Source of the DNA: Chitinophaga sp. S165
GTDB lineage: Bacteria > Bacteroidota > Bacteroidia > Chitinophagales > Chitinophagaceae
Assembly: GCF_003182155.1 (NCBI RefSeq)
Contig: NZ_QGTG01000002.1
Coordinates: 372,001-436,000, forward strand
Reading direction: 5' to 3'
DNA: 64,000 nt
Positions 50,366 through 61,114 of this stretch are shown piece by piece. The notes under the pieces were generated by a model, which had not been told where the DNA came from, made no database searches, and saw nothing but the letters and a program-made list of their open reading frames with translations. Each line of letters opens with the position of its first letter. Position 1 is the first letter of the stretch. The position numbers and the translations under genes were made by a program.

Positions 50366-52447
50366 GTGATTCGTATTTATTTACTTTTCCTGTTGTTTTG
50401 TTACTCCATTAATGCTTCGGCCAGCATGCCCGTCAAAGATACCCTGGTAGCAGATTTCGACCATCTGCCTTCAGCTGTTGATTTGCGGCCGTATGCCATG
50501 AGCCTGGAGGATAAAGGGGGCTTACTAACACCGCAACAGATTGCTTCAGCTTCGTTCAACCACAACTATCACCTATTCCATGTAGAGAAAAAACATATTG
50601 GAAAGGGCAATAATTGCTGGCTGAAGCTGCATGTAAAGAACACAGGCCATCATGATTCCGTACTAACACTATTCACCGGCTGGCATGATCATATGAGCTG
50701 GTACGTGCAGGATACTGTCGGCAGCAATCTCCGCCTGCTGATGCAAACAGGCCTGATGAGAGATCATGGAGGTGTGCAGCGCTGGGAGCATTATGGGTTC
50801 AATGTTGCAGTACCACCAGGTCACACACGCACTTTCTTCCTACACATCAACAATAAATATTATAACGAGAACGGGCTGATGCCCGTGCTATTTAATGCGC
50901 TCCAGTACGGACAATTTCGCAGTGGACAAATGGAGTATTTCCGGGGAGAGACCATCCTGATCCATGTGCTGCTGGGCATGTTGCTGGTATGTCTTGCCAT
51001 AGCCGTCATCAATTACATACAGCTGCCTGATAAATCATACATGTATTTTGCAGCGTATATGCTGGGGCTGATCCTGTTCTTTACACTACGGCTCGAAAGT
51101 CAGCCGTACCAGCTGTCTGTCTTCTACCGCTGGCCAATGCTCAAGTATTACTGGGATATACCGGCGCTACTATTCTGTTTTTACCTGATGTACCTGGCTT
51201 TTGGCAATACCTTCCTGAACCTCCAGGAAAGGTACCCTTTCATGGAAAAGCTATTTACATCAGTAGCAGCGATCATCGGCGGCATCATCATCATCTGTTT
51301 CTATTGTATTGCGCTGGAGCAATACCAGGTACCGGTGATGATCTACAGCTATGTCTACATTTCCACCTTACTTCCGCTGCTGGTAGTTTTCATTGCGCTG
51401 GCCCGCCGTTCCCGGCACCATCCACTGGTACGCTTCTTCCTGTTCGGTTCTCTCTGCTTTTATATGGCCAGCTTCGGCTCTTTCCTCATGCTTATCCGTC
51501 CGCTGGGACTGATCAATGCTTTAGGAGAAATGTCCGCGCCATCCCTACTCATAGTAGCCGGCGTACTACTGCAATCTATGTTTTTCCTGGCGGGGCTCAG
51601 TTATAGGAATAAACTGGTGCATCATGAAAGAACACGTACACAGGAACTGCTCATCAAACAGCTGAATAAGAACAAGGAGCTGCAACGCAAGCTGAATGAG
51701 CAGTTGGAGGAACTTGTAAAGGAACAGACCACAGAAATACTACGTAAAAAACAGGAACTGGAAGAACAGCGTAAACGGCATATCGAGACTGAATACGATA
51801 AAAAGCTGACGGAAATAGAGCTGAAGGCTATTCGTGCGCAGATCAATCCTCACTTCATTTTCAACTGTCTGAATTCCATACAGCTCTTTGTTATGCAGCG
51901 CGACTTTGAGTATGCGCAGAAATATCTGTCTGACTTCTCCTATCTTATCCGCAAGACGCTTGACTTCTCCCGCCGTAATTTTATTTCGCTGGCAGATGAA
52001 ATTGCCTATTTGAATACTTATCTTGGGTTAGAGAAAATGCGATTTGAGCATAAGATGGAATATGAGATATACGTTGATCCCGCTATTGCCACTGCAGAAC
52101 TGGAAGTTCCTGCCATGTTACTTCAACCGTATGTGGAAAATGCAGTTAAGTATGGTATGACCAACAGCAATCATCCGATCGGCAAGTTGCTGATACAGTT
52201 CAACCAGACTGCCCCGGATATGTTGGAATGCCTGATAGAAGACAATGGTATCGGCATTATCCGCTCCAAAACGTTGCGTACGCTCCCCAAACATCACCAG
52301 TCTTCCGGAATGGAGATCAGCTTCAACCGGGCGGAACTGCTTAACAAAATGTACAACACGGGGATACATATTGACATCATAGACAAATCAGAAAAAAACA
52401 ATACAGAAAGTGGTACTATTGTAAGGATCCTCATTCCCCAACTTTAG
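50366..52447 (+). CDS. LytS-type sensor histidine kinase (7TMR-DISM)
   Basis: 693-aa membrane kinase starting with GTG. Signal peptide (1-19), 7TMR-DISMED2 sensor (about 40-170), seven TMs (about 195-410), coiled coil (about 415-480), His_kinase region with INPHFIFNCLNS (phospho-His 496) and HATPase (about 580-690, VENAVKYGM and GIGI). Ligand probably a carbohydrate or similar, by family analogy. The cognate LytTR regulator follows at 18 bp, forming a two-component operon. phhB may be cotranscribed. Confidence 0.92.
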   Translation: MIRIYLLFLLFCYSINASASMPVKDTLVADFDHLPSAVDLRPYAMSLEDKGGLLTPQQIASASFNHNYHLFHVEKKHIGKGNNCWLKLHVKNTGHHDSVLTLFTGWHDHMSWYVQDTVGSNLRLLMQTGLMRDHGGVQRWEHYGFNVAVPPGHTRTFFLHINNKYYNENGLMPVLFNALQYGQFRSGQMEYFRGETILIHVLLGMLLVCLAIAVINYIQLPDKSYMYFAAYMLGLILFFTLRLESQPYQLSVFYRWPMLKYYWDIPALLFCFYLMYLAFGNTFLNLQERYPFMEKLFTSVAAIIGGIIIICFYCIALEQYQVPVMIYSYVYISTLLPLLVVFIALARRSRHHPLVRFFLFGSLCFYMASFGSFLMLIRPLGLINALGEMSAPSLLIVAGVLLQSMFFLAGLSYRNKLVHHERTRTQELLIKQLNKNKELQRKLNEQLEELVKEQTTEILRKKQELEEQRKRHIETEYDKKLTEIELKAIRAQINPHFIFNCLNSIQLFVMQRDFEYAQKYLSDFSYLIRKTLDFSRRNFISLADEIAYLNTYLGLEKMRFEHKMEYEIYVDPAIATAELEVPAMLLQPYVENAVKYGMTNSNHPIGKLLIQFNQTAPDMLECLIEDNGIGIIRSKTLRTLPKHHQSSGMEISFNRAELLNKMYNTGIHIDIIDKSEKNNTESGTIVRILIPQL

Positions 52448-52465
52448 TCCATATAAGCATATTAG

Positions 52466-53227
52466 ATGACTATGATAAAAGCTGTTATTATAGATGATGA
52501 GCGCAATAGCCGGGACATCATATCTCTGATGCTGGAAAAATATTGCCCCGATGTGCAGATCGCAGCAACTGCGTCTGACTGCGCCAATGGTATTGCCACC
52601 ATCCAGGAGCATCAGCCCCAACTTGTATTCCTTGATCTGGAAATGCCTGATGGCACCGGCTTTGACGTACTGCTGGGCACTAAAGATGTTCCTCCTTTCG
52701 AAGCAGTATTTGTGACTGCTTTTGAAAAGAAATTTCTTCACACCATCCGTTTCAGCGAAGTGGAGATCATTCTGAAGCCGATAGACAGGGAAAGTTTGAT
52801 GACAGCGGTAACGAAGATCACCGGTCGCATTCATGCCAATGCCAGTACTACCCGCTATAAGGTGCTGCTCGAAAACTTTAACAGCGGGAAAAATATCAAT
52901 ATGGACCTGGTGATCCCGGTTACCCAGCATGAGGACATGATCATTTCCCTGAATACGATCAATTACCTGGAGGCGAATGCAGAGAAGTGTACTATTTTCC
53001 TGGTGGATAATACCCAGTTACAGGCGGAGCGTTCATTCCGTTATTATACCGATCTGTTTGGCCCTTTACGTTTTTATCAGATCAATAATCACCAGATGGT
53101 CCAGCTTTCGCAGATCAGTCATATGGAAAATGACGGAGGTAAAGTGATACTGAAAAATGGGGCGAAGCTGGAGGTTGCGGATAGAAGGAAGAAAGACCTT
53201 GTTAGTCACTGGAAACAATACAGATAA
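52466..53227 (+). CDS. LytTR-type response regulator
   Basis: 253-aa regulator: CheY receiver (about 5-120; phospho-acceptor Asp57 in VFLDLEMPDG, acid pair D10-D11, Lys in ILKPID) and a LytTR DNA-binding domain (about 145-250, INYLEANAEKCTIFLVD..FYQINNHQMVQLSQISH). Partner of the upstream histidine kinase. Start could be two codons later (MIKAVIIDDE). A bidirectional terminator follows. Confidence 0.93.
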   Translation: MTMIKAVIIDDERNSRDIISLMLEKYCPDVQIAATASDCANGIATIQEHQPQLVFLDLEMPDGTGFDVLLGTKDVPPFEAVFVTAFEKKFLHTIRFSEVEIILKPIDRESLMTAVTKITGRIHANASTTRYKVLLENFNSGKNINMDLVIPVTQHEDMIISLNTINYLEANAEKCTIFLVDNTQLQAERSFRYYTDLFGPLRFYQINNHQMVQLSQISHMENDGGKVILKNGAKLEVADRRKKDLVSHWKQYR

Positions 53228-53270
53228 AAAGATAAAAGGCCGCATCTGAGATGCGGCCTTTTATCTTTTT
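53226..53270. terminator. Bidirectional terminator
   Basis: About 18-bp stem centred on GGCCGCAT/ATGCGGCC with flanking A/T runs, between the LytTR gene and rho. Confidence 0.9.
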
Positions 53271-53287
53271 ATCTTGATGGAGAGATA

Positions 53288-55000
53288 TTATCCATTCATG
53301 GAGATCAGGAACTCTTCGTTATTCTTGGTTCCTCTCATGTGTTGCAGCATGAAGTGCATAGATTCTTCTGTATTCATATCTGCCAGGTGATTACGGAGGA
53401 TATGGATACGTTTCAGGATATCTTTTTCCAGTAACAGGTCATCACGACGGGTAGAGGAAGCGGATACGTCGATAGCGGGGAAGATACGTCTGTTAGCCAG
53501 TTTACGGTCCAGTTGCAGTTCCATGTTACCGGTACCTTTGAATTCTTCAAAGATCACCTCATCCATTTTGGAACCTGTATCGATCAGTGCTGTAGCAAGT
53601 ATTGTTAAGGAACCGCCGTTTTCGATCTTACGGGCGGCGCCGAAGAACTGTTTAGGTTTCTGCATTGCGTTTGCTTCCACACCACCGCTCAATACTTTAC
53701 CGGAAGCGGGTGCTACTGTATTATGTGCACGGGCCAGACGGGTGATAGAGTCGAGCAGGATCACTACATCGTGTCCGCATTCTACCAGGCGTTTTGCTTT
53801 TTGCAGCGCGATGGCAGATACTTTTACGTGTTTTTCAGCTGGTTCGTCAAATGTAGAGGCAATTACTTCCGCCTTTACGCTACGTTCCATATCGGTTACC
53901 TCTTCCGGACGTTCATCGATCAGTACTACCATGAGGTATACTTCAGGATGGTTTGTCGCGATAGCGTTGGCCACTTCTTTCAGCAACATGGTTTTACCCA
54001 CTTTAGGCTGTGCTACTATCAAACCACGCTGACCTTTACCTATTGGTGTAAAGAGGTCCATGATACGGGTTGAGTAGTTATTTGAAGTAGTGGTCAGACG
54101 TAATTTCTCGAAGGGGAATAACGGCGTCAGGTAATCAAATGGAACACGGTCGCGTACTTCTTCAGGAGATTTACCATTGATGGTTTCAACTTTCAGCAGT
54201 GCGAAGTATTTCTCACCTTCTTTCGGAGGACGAACGGAGCCTTTCACAGTATCACCTGTTTTCAGTCCGAATAATTTGATCTGGGAAGGAGAAACGTAAA
54301 TATCATCTGGTGAACTGAGGTAGTTATAATCGGAGGAGCGCAGGAAACCGTAGCCATCGGGCATCATTTCGAGTACGCCTTCGCTGATAATTATACCATC
54401 AAATTCTATATTAAAAGCAGGTTCTTTCTTATTTGAAGGAAAGCGCTGTTTCTGCGCCAGTACCGGTTCTTCCGGCATTACAAAATCATCTTCCTCTTCT
54501 TCTTCTTCCTCTTCTTCTTCAGCTACGGGCAAAGATGTTATTACTTCATCCTCTTCTTCTTCAGCGTCTTCTGTAAACTGTGGAATGATTACATCATCAT
54601 CATCGTCAAAAGTAAGAGAGGGGATGTCGAGATCTATATCGAAGTTCTTTTTCTTTGGTTTGGTTTCCTGTGATTTAGGTTCTTCTAATTCAGACTCTTT
54701 TGTTTTAACACCGCTGGCAGCTGGTTTCCTGCCACGTTTAGGTTTTTCGTCAGCAGCTGTAGCTTCTGCTACATGGGCTTCTTCTGCTTCTTCTTCTTTC
54801 TTTGATTTACGTTTACGTGTTTTCTTTTCTTCTCCATTTGCCGGGTTACCTTCGGAGGCCATTACTGCCTGCTTATCGAGTATTTTGTAGATAAGATCCT
54901 GTTTGCTCAGTTTTTTGGCGTTTGGCACATCCAGTTTCTCTGCAATGTCAAGCAGCTCAGGAACGAGCATGTCGTTCAATTGTAAGATGTCGTACATCAT
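53288..55000 (-). CDS. rho: Transcription termination factor Rho with acidic N-terminal insert
   Basis: Hexameric RNA helicase ending untranslated transcripts. 570 aa: Rho_N helical part (about 1-45), a K/E-rich then strongly acidic linker (about 55-200, including an E10 run), the RNA-binding CSD (about 215-285, [21 protein letters not shown]) and ATPase with [19 protein letters not shown]. coli Rho is 419 aa, so the linker is an added ~140 residues, known in Bacteroidota. Two ATGs in tandem open the frame. Confidence 0.96.
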   Translation of the reverse strand: MMYDILQLNDMLVPELLDIAEKLDVPNAKKLSKQDLIYKILDKQAVMASEGNPANGEEKKTRKRKSKKEEEAEEAHVAEATAADEKPKRGRKPAASGVKTKESELEEPKSQETKPKKKNFDIDLDIPSLTFDDDDDVIIPQFTEDAEEEEDEVITSLPVAEEEEEEEEEEDDFVMPEEPVLAQKQRFPSNKKEPAFNIEFDGIIISEGVLEMMPDGYGFLRSSDYNYLSSPDDIYVSPSQIKLFGLKTGDTVKGSVRPPKEGEKYFALLKVETINGKSPEEVRDRVPFDYLTPLFPFEKLRLTTTSNNYSTRIMDLFTPIGKGQRGLIVAQPKVGKTMLLKEVANAIATNHPEVYLMVVLIDERPEEVTDMERSVKAEVIASTFDEPAEKHVKVSAIALQKAKRLVECGHDVVILLDSITRLARAHNTVAPASGKVLSGGVEANAMQKPKQFFGAARKIENGGSLTILATALIDTGSKMDEVIFEEFKGTGNMELQLDRKLANRRIFPAIDVSASSTRRDDLLLEKDILKRIHILRNHLADMNTEESMHFMLQHMRGTKNNEEFLISMNG

Positions 55001-55440
55001 CGTGTGTTGTCAAATTTAAAAGTGTTGTGAGGTGGGTACCACTACATACCAACATACACCAATTACAAATAATTGTTTTTTGAGTCCAATAAATTTAATC
55101 TGGTTATTAAATCTGATAGGGAATGTTGAGTTTAGGACTGCCGATGAAGATGGAAATTAGAACTTAATCAGGCAGATTGTAACGCAAGATTAAAACAAGT
55201 TTCGCTATTATCCAAAAAAAATGCACTGCTCCAACCTGTTACAACAGCAGCCAGACAAGCCTCCGTGCCGTGCTCCCCCTTATAGAACCCCGTCCCATAG
55301 CCTGTCTATGGTCCCGATCCTCTATAACTATCAACATTCCTGCCAAAGAGCGCCGGAACAGTTGCTATTTAATTTAACATTTTATTGACTCCCTGGCCCG
55401 GCAAACCGGTTTTCCCCTATGCATTCTGCTCTATAACTCT
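55001..55440. other. Intergenic region between divergent rho and asnS
   Basis: About 445 bp. Contains a hairpin CCATAG-CCTGT-CTATGG nested in TATAGA...TCTATA (about 55280-55330), and the asnS promoter at its end. The rho promoter is not obvious. No ORF. Confidence 0.5.
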
Positions 55441-55448
55441 TAAATTTG
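55441..55448 (+). promoter_or_regulatory. -7 box (TAAATTTG) of asnS
   Basis: Perfect TAnnTTTG; leader about 17 nt to the ATG at 55470. This argues against the earlier in-frame ATG (55446), which would be inside the box. Confidence 0.6.
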
Positions 55449-55469
55449 CACTCCAAAATTTATATTAAT

Positions 55470-56909
55470 ATGAGCCAAAGAGTGAAAGTCAAGCAGATAC
55501 TGCAGGACGAAAAAACAGATTACCCTGTTGTGGTAAAAGGTTGGATACGGTCTTTCCGTAACAATCAGTTCATAGCTTTGAATGATGGCTCTACCAATAA
55601 TAATATCCAGGTTGTACTGGACGCTGAATCCGTTACTCCTGAACTGTTAAAACGCCTTACTACCGGTGCTGCCATCAGCGTATCAGGACAGGTGATCCCT
55701 TCCCTGGGTAAAGGCCAGCGTGTGGAAGTAAAAGCAATAGAACTGGAAATACTGGGAGATTGTGATCCGGAGAAATATCCGTTGCAGCTGAGAAACCGCC
55801 CAAGCCTGGAATATCTGCGTGAAATAGCGCATCTCCGCTTCCGTACCAATACATTCGGTGCTATTTTCCGTCTTCGCCATTCACTGGCATTTGCCGTACA
55901 TAAATTCTTCAACGATAGAGGTTTTGTTTACCTGCACACGCCTATCATTACGGCTTCTGACGCTGAGGGTGCAGGTGAAATGTTCCATGTAACATCCTTC
56001 GATATTAAAAATCCGCCACTCACAGAAAACGGCGAGATTGATTATAAAGAGGATTTTTTTGGCCGCGCTACAAACCTGACCGTATCCGGCCAGCTGGAAG
56101 GCGAACTGGGAGCGATGGCCTTTGGTGATATTTACACCTTCGGTCCAACTTTCCGTGCAGAGAACTCCAATACAGCCCGCCACCTGGCAGAATTTTGGAT
56201 GATAGAACCTGAAATGGCATTCTATGATCTTGAAGACAATATGAACCTGGCTGAAGCTTTTATCAAATCTGTTATCGGCTATGCCCTGGAAAACAACAAG
56301 GAGGACCTGGAATACCTGGCACAACGCCTGGCGGATGAAGAAAAACAGAAGCCACAACAGGAACGCAGTGAAATGGGACTGATCGAAAAGCTCGAATTTG
56401 TATTGAATAATGAGTTTATGCGCCTTACCTACACCGAGGCCATCGACATCCTGAAGAACAGCAAACCTAATAAAACAAAGAAATTCAACTACCTGATCGA
56501 AGATTGGGGTGCTGATCTCCAGAGTGAACACGAACGTTACCTGGTAGAGAAACACTTCAAGAAACCAGTGATCCTGACAGATTATCCTAAAGCGATCAAA
56601 GCGTTCTACATGAAACAGAACGAAGATGGCAAAACTGTTAGGGCAATGGATATCCTCTTCCCAGGCATCGGTGAAATAGTAGGTGGTTCCCAGCGTGAAG
56701 AAAATTACGATAAACTGGTAACCCGCATGGAAGAAATGCACCTGCCTGTTGAAGAAATGAGCTGGTACCTGGATACCCGCCGCTACGGTTCTGCGCCTCA
56801 CGCAGGCTTTGGTCTGGGATTTGAAAGACTGGTATTGTTCGTAACTGGTATGGGTAATATCAGGGACGTAATACCTTTCCCAAGAACGCCTAAGAGTGCT
56901 GAGTTCTAG
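55470..56909 (+). CDS. asnS: Asparagine--tRNA ligase
   Basis: Class II aaRS charging tRNA-Asn. 479 aa: OB-fold anticodon domain (about 10-105, [20 protein letters not shown]) and catalytic core (about 115-478) with motif 2 [25 protein letters not shown] and motif 3 [27 protein letters not shown]. Asn versus Asp identity is supported by the AsnRS pattern in motif 3. No Gat dependency needed. Terminator downstream. Confidence 0.95.
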   Translation: MSQRVKVKQILQDEKTDYPVVVKGWIRSFRNNQFIALNDGSTNNNIQVVLDAESVTPELLKRLTTGAAISVSGQVIPSLGKGQRVEVKAIELEILGDCDPEKYPLQLRNRPSLEYLREIAHLRFRTNTFGAIFRLRHSLAFAVHKFFNDRGFVYLHTPIITASDAEGAGEMFHVTSFDIKNPPLTENGEIDYKEDFFGRATNLTVSGQLEGELGAMAFGDIYTFGPTFRAENSNTARHLAEFWMIEPEMAFYDLEDNMNLAEAFIKSVIGYALENNKEDLEYLAQRLADEEKQKPQQERSEMGLIEKLEFVLNNEFMRLTYTEAIDILKNSKPNKTKKFNYLIEDWGADLQSEHERYLVEKHFKKPVILTDYPKAIKAFYMKQNEDGKTVRAMDILFPGIGEIVGGSQREENYDKLVTRMEEMHLPVEEMSWYLDTRRYGSAPHAGFGLGFERLVLFVTGMGNIRDVIPFPRTPKSAEF

Positions 56910-56930
56910 GAACGTTACAAATCATCATAG

Positions 56931-56967
56931 AAACGCCGTCCACCATTATGGACGGCGTTTTATTTTT
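56931..56967 (+). terminator. Terminator of asnS
   Basis: ACGCCGTCCA / TGGACGGCGT, 6-nt loop, T-rich tail; same AAACGCCG start as the terminator at 19046. Confidence 0.88.
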
Positions 56968-56999
56968 ATGGAATATTCTTCCCTCCGCATCTATATCAT

Positions 57000-57013
57000 T
57001 GAAAGCGCTTTCA
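57000..57013. promoter_or_regulatory. 14-bp perfect palindrome, LacI-family/cre-like operator
   Basis: TGAAAGCGCTTTCA, matching the LacI/GalR/CcpA operator consensus (TGNAANCGNTTNCA), 35 bp before the exbD ATG. Confidence 0.5.
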
Positions 57014-57047
57014 GTCATTTATTCTTATACCCTTAAAACTATTCGTC

Positions 57048-57584
57048 ATGGCTGAAATGAATACAGGCAGCTCCGATCGCGGCCACCAAAAAGGAACCCG
57101 TTCAAAGAAATTAAGCACTCGTGTAGATATGACACCTATGGTAGACCTGGGATTTCTGCTCATTACTTTTTTCATGCTTACTACTACGATGTCACAACCT
57201 AAGGTAATGAAGTTACTGATGCCTGCAGTTCCTAAAGATAATGAGCGGCCGAATGTCATATCAGAAAGCAAGTCGCTCACTATCCTGCTCGGCGCCAATA
57301 ACTCAGTCAGTTATTATGAAGGCATAGGTAATGATCCTTTACATCCACCGGTAGTAAAGCACACCACTTTTGCAAATAACAATGGCATCCGCGATATCAT
57401 TATCAACAAACGTGACGAGGTGATAAAAGTACATGGGCGTGATGATCTGACGGTTTTGATCAAAGCAGATAAATCCGCCAATTATAAAAACGTGGTGGAC
57501 ATTATGGATGAGATGCTGATCAATCACGTAGAAAGATATGCCATGGTAGACATCACTCCGGAAGATGAAGCTTACCTAAAATGA
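57048..57584 (+). CDS. ExbD/TolR family protein
   Basis: 178-aa inner-membrane protein with one N-terminal TM (about 30-52, VDLGFLLITFFMLTT) whose Asp (MVDLGF) is the conserved proton-channel residue, and a periplasmic domain. ExbD works with ExbB and TonB to energise outer-membrane receptors. No exbB or tonB is adjacent, so it is an orphan copy. A LacI-type palindrome precedes it. Confidence 0.9.
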   Translation: MAEMNTGSSDRGHQKGTRSKKLSTRVDMTPMVDLGFLLITFFMLTTTMSQPKVMKLLMPAVPKDNERPNVISESKSLTILLGANNSVSYYEGIGNDPLHPPVVKHTTFANNNGIRDIIINKRDEVIKVHGRDDLTVLIKADKSANYKNVVDIMDEMLINHVERYAMVDITPEDEAYLK

Positions 57585-57614
57585 GTTAACTTAGTAAGGT
57601 AAAACTCACTTACT

Positions 57615-58571
57615 ATGGCTCTAACGCAATCCATTCCAGTTGTGGACCTCGCCGCCTTTACTTCAGGCGATGCTGCCAGTAAAGCTGCTTTTGTTGAGCA
57701 GCTTGGTAAAGCTTACGAAGAAGTAGGTTTTGTAGCGGTAAAAAATCACGGTATTTCAGACGATCTCATTGCAAAGCTGTACAAATATGTACAACTGTTC
57801 TTTACCTTACCTTCAGAGACCAAGCGATCTTACGAGATCCCCGAACTGGCCGGCCAGCGCGGTTACACCTCTTTTGGGAAAGAACACGCAAAAGGATATG
57901 AAGCACCCGATCTGAAGGAATTTTTCCAGTTTGGACAAACCGTGGAAGACCAGGATCCGATCAGCAACGAATATCCGCCAAATGTAGCTGTAAAAGAGAT
58001 CCCCGCTTTCTCACCAACCTTCTTTGATGCGTACCGCGCATTTGAAAAGTCAGGAAAAGCACTGCTGCAGGCTATCGCTATCTACCTGGGATTGGATGAG
58101 CATTATTTTGACAATTACATACACAACGGCAATTCGATACTGAGGGCCATCCACTACCCTCCTATTACGCAGGAACCCTCATCTGCCATTCGTGCAGAGC
58201 AACATGAGGATATTAACCTAATTACCCTGCTGGTAGGCGCTTCCGCTGATGGCTTACAGATACTCGACAAACAGGATAACTGGGTGCCTGTAACCTCATT
58301 GCCCGAACAGATCGTTGTGAACGTGGGCGATATGCTGCAAAGGTTGACCAACAACCGCTTGAAATCGACTACACACCGCGTAGTGAACCCTCCGCGTGAT
58401 ATGTGGCATACCAGCCGTTATTCCATTCCATTCTTCCTGCATCCCAAATCAGAGATGCCGCTGAATGCCCTGGAAAGTTGTGTAACAAACGAAAATCCAC
58501 TTTCTTATGAGCCCATTACCGCAGGTGAATACCTGGACGAAAGGCTGAGAGAGATCGGATTAAAGAAATAA
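57615..58571 (+). CDS. 2-oxoglutarate/Fe(II)-dependent oxygenase, isopenicillin-N-synthase-like
   Basis: 318-aa non-heme iron enzyme. The Fe triad H-x-D...H is visible (EQHEDINLITLL and STTHRVVNPP), followed by RYSIPFF (2OG-binding Arg-x-Ser). N-terminal DIOX_N (about 5-120) and 2OG-FeII_Oxy (about 170-280). Real reaction unknown; despite the name most bacterial members do not make penicillin. 30 bp after exbD, so probably cotranscribed. Confidence 0.9.
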   Translation: MALTQSIPVVDLAAFTSGDAASKAAFVEQLGKAYEEVGFVAVKNHGISDDLIAKLYKYVQLFFTLPSETKRSYEIPELAGQRGYTSFGKEHAKGYEAPDLKEFFQFGQTVEDQDPISNEYPPNVAVKEIPAFSPTFFDAYRAFEKSGKALLQAIAIYLGLDEHYFDNYIHNGNSILRAIHYPPITQEPSSAIRAEQHEDINLITLLVGASADGLQILDKQDNWVPVTSLPEQIVVNVGDMLQRLTNNRLKSTTHRVVNPPRDMWHTSRYSIPFFLHPKSEMPLNALESCVTNENPLSYEPITAGEYLDERLREIGLKK

Positions 58572-58592
58572 TTGCCGTTTTCATAAAATATA

Positions 58593-58639
58593 CAGGGGCT
58601 GACTAAAGAAGATTGATTGCTTCTTTTAGTCAGCCCCTG
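58593..58639. terminator. Hairpin between the oxygenase and secreted hydrolase
   Basis: About 19-bp stem (CAGGGGCTGACTAAAGAAG with one bulge against its complement), 8-nt loop. Weak T tails both ways; likely terminates both convergent genes. Confidence 0.7.
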
Positions 58640-58658
58640 GTGGTTTATGAACAATGCG

Positions 58659-59699
58659 CTAATTTATTTCACTGGAAGCACCCTGCGGCTTCTTTGCCAA
58701 TGTCTTCTCCTCTTCCAGCACGGCCGTATTACCACTAAACAGCTGTACAAAATAATCTCTCATCTCCGGCGTCATACGATAATCGTTCTGCGGAAAATTC
58801 AGGAAGTAACTATGCTGCCGTCCTCCCTGCTCGCGAAAGTTGACGTAATTGGCATTATTAGCCCGCTTACCCTTTAATTTTTCTCCCAGCTGAGCGGTGA
58901 GGGTTAACAGGTGCGCCCCCTTTAATTGCCAGTCAGACCTGTTATAATTGATGTAGATCTTATTGGCGAAACGGATCTTCTCTACCCATTCCTTATGTCC
59001 TTTTGACGGAACACATGCTGCATTCAATACAACATTGTCAATGAAGGGAACACTATTGAGCTCTTCATAAGGCTGGTTTCTCATCATTTCCCTGAAAATG
59101 ATGTTTCCCATACTATGGCAAAATGTGGAGACCCTAACGTGCGCTATCCAGTCCTCATTCTCCACGCGGGCCTGCTGGATCGTTTTTAATAGCCGGAAAT
59201 AATGTGGAGCCGATATCCGGGCATTACTACGGGCGAACTTAAAGTTCTTCGATGGCCGGTAAGTGGTATTGATGCTGGCATAGTCAAACATCACTACGTT
59301 CACGTTATACTGTGAACGCATTAAGAGAGCCCGTTGAACATTCGTCGTAAAGATCTTCCCCATCCCCTCCGCATATACGACGATATCCCGCTTTTGCGGC
59401 ATCATGCTCATAGCCTCTGACAAAGTCGGGACCTGGAATACATTCCATTGGCCTGCATTCTTTTGCAGGAAAAAGTACTTCAGCCCTGCAGTATCTACAA
59501 ATTCATCCACAAAGCGTAAACTATCCTTGTACAGGTGCCTGTTACTCACAAATACCAGACAGGTGTCAGTCAGGGAAGGTTTTATAGAATCGGTCTGCAA
59601 ACAAAAGTTAGCCCAATAAGCCTCACTGTTATAATGCGCCAATTGCGCCTGCGCGCTGAATGAAATTGTTATGCATAGGAGGACCAGGAATCTTCTCAT
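58659..59699 (-). CDS. Secreted alpha/beta hydrolase (DUF900-like)
   Basis: 346-aa exported protein: signal peptide (1-18, SFSAQAQ), then an alpha/beta-hydrolase core with nucleophile elbow FCHSMGNIIFR (Ser in CHSMG) and NAACVPSKG. The pattern resembles DUF900 hydrolases; substrate unknown. The tail after residue 325 is K/E-rich. Convergent with the 2OG oxygenase gene. Confidence 0.75.
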   Translation of the reverse strand: MRRFLVLLCITISFSAQAQLAHYNSEAYWANFCLQTDSIKPSLTDTCLVFVSNRHLYKDSLRFVDEFVDTAGLKYFFLQKNAGQWNVFQVPTLSEAMSMMPQKRDIVVYAEGMGKIFTTNVQRALLMRSQYNVNVVMFDYASINTTYRPSKNFKFARSNARISAPHYFRLLKTIQQARVENEDWIAHVRVSTFCHSMGNIIFREMMRNQPYEELNSVPFIDNVVLNAACVPSKGHKEWVEKIRFANKIYINYNRSDWQLKGAHLLTLTAQLGEKLKGKRANNANYVNFREQGGRQHSYFLNFPQNDYRMTPEMRDYFVQLFSGNTAVLEEEKTLAKKPQGASSEIN

Positions 59700-59884
59700 A
59701 AACTACTTGTATTATTAAACCATTCAATACCAATCCCTTAAAGGCTGATCATACTGAGGTGGGAAATATTGACTAACCTGAAAGTATTCTTTATTTATCA
59801 CAAGGATTATGCCCATACGTTTTGCGCCTAATGGAAGAAAATCAACTGTTTAAAGTTTAAACGCTTGTTTTTGTCAGGAAATTA

Positions 59885-61111
59885 TTGAAATTCGGGCAGC
59901 CGATTAATTGCTTAAACGTGTTTCTACGTCATATTCCTTTCTTACGGGCTGTCTTTATGCACAGCATCACAGCGTACGGTGGGCCTCAGGGCCACCTGGC
60001 CATGATGTTGAAGACGTTCGTGCACCAGAGAAGGGATGTAACCGAACAGGAGCTGATGGAGTACAATGCATTCTGCCAGCTGTTACCCGGCGCCTCATCT
60101 TCCCAGACACTAACGCTTATTGGTTACAAACGCGGTGGCGTACCGTTGGCCGTGGCCACTCTTCTGATATGGATAGCTCCCGCCTGCCTGCTAATGGGAT
60201 CTCTTAGCTTCCTGTTGCAATACTTTGATCAGAAAGCGCTGAACACAGATATCTTTAAGTACGTACAGCCGATGGCTGTTGGTTTTCTGATCTATGGAAG
60301 TTTGCGGGCATTTAAGATCAGTATCCGCAACCTTGCTACTGCCGCTATCATGGTGGTATCGCTGTTAACTGCCTACTTCTTTAAATCTCCCTGGACCTTT
60401 CCTGCCCTGATCATACTGGGGGGGATCGTATCCAACTTCAGTGATAAACGTATCCCTGACATACACGACAAGCCGAAAAAGATACAGTGGACCAATATCT
60501 GGCTGTTCGCCCTGCTGTTCATACTGGCGGGTTTCTTTTCCGAGCTGGCACGCCAGCACGACTGGATCACACGCCGGCCGTTTAACCTGTTTGAGAACTT
60601 TTACCGTTTCGGTAGCCTTGTATTTGGCGGTGGGGATATCCTGATCGCGATGATGCTTGAGCAGTACGTATCCCGTTCAAATACCCGTTTCATGAATGCG
60701 GAGGAATTACTGACAGGAGCGGGTATCATGCGGGCCTTACCCGGACCCACTTTTTCTATCACCGCGTATGTAGGTGGCATGGTGATGCGTAACCTGGGAC
60801 CGGGTTATCAGCTACTGGGATGTATGCTGGCCCCTGTTGCTATATTTTTACCCAGCCTGCTGCTTGTATTGTTCTTCTTCCCTATCTGGCACAACCTGAA
60901 GAAATACGTGGTCATTTACAGGGCGCTGGAAGGTATCAACGCCACTGTTGTGGGGATCATGTGGGCAGCCACGTTTATCCTGTTCATGGCCATCCCACTT
61001 ACCTGGTATAACATTGCTATCACGATCGTCACATTAACGATCCTCTGCACTTCACGTATACCATCCCCATTTATAGTACTTGCCTGCCTGTTATTAGGCT
61101 GGCTGATGTAA
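59885..61111 (+). CDS. chrA: Chromate transporter (ChrA), full-length two-domain
   Basis: 408-aa membrane protein of the CHR family with two homologous halves: [19 protein letters not shown] (first) and [23 protein letters not shown] and [17 protein letters not shown] (second), about 10-12 TMs. Exports chromate. The frame opens with TTG at 59885; a GTG at 59918 would give a more typical N-terminus ([13 protein letters not shown]), so the true start is uncertain. Confidence 0.9.
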   Translation: MKFGQPINCLNVFLRHIPFLRAVFMHSITAYGGPQGHLAMMLKTFVHQRRDVTEQELMEYNAFCQLLPGASSSQTLTLIGYKRGGVPLAVATLLIWIAPACLLMGSLSFLLQYFDQKALNTDIFKYVQPMAVGFLIYGSLRAFKISIRNLATAAIMVVSLLTAYFFKSPWTFPALIILGGIVSNFSDKRIPDIHDKPKKIQWTNIWLFALLFILAGFFSELARQHDWITRRPFNLFENFYRFGSLVFGGGDILIAMMLEQYVSRSNTRFMNAEELLTGAGIMRALPGPTFSITAYVGGMVMRNLGPGYQLLGCMLAPVAIFLPSLLLVLFFFPIWHNLKKYVVIYRALEGINATVVGIMWAATFILFMAIPLTWYNIAITIVTLTILCTSRIPSPFIVLACLLLGWLM

Positions 61112-61114
61112 TGC

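Noticed and set aside
55001-55440. T-box leader for asnS
   Set aside because: No AGGGUGGNACCGCG-type antiterminator, and the promoter lies after the hairpin.
55881-56801. 306-aa ORF antisense to asnS
   Set aside because: Opposite strand of a conserved synthetase; aromatic/Cys-rich composition typical of antisense frames.
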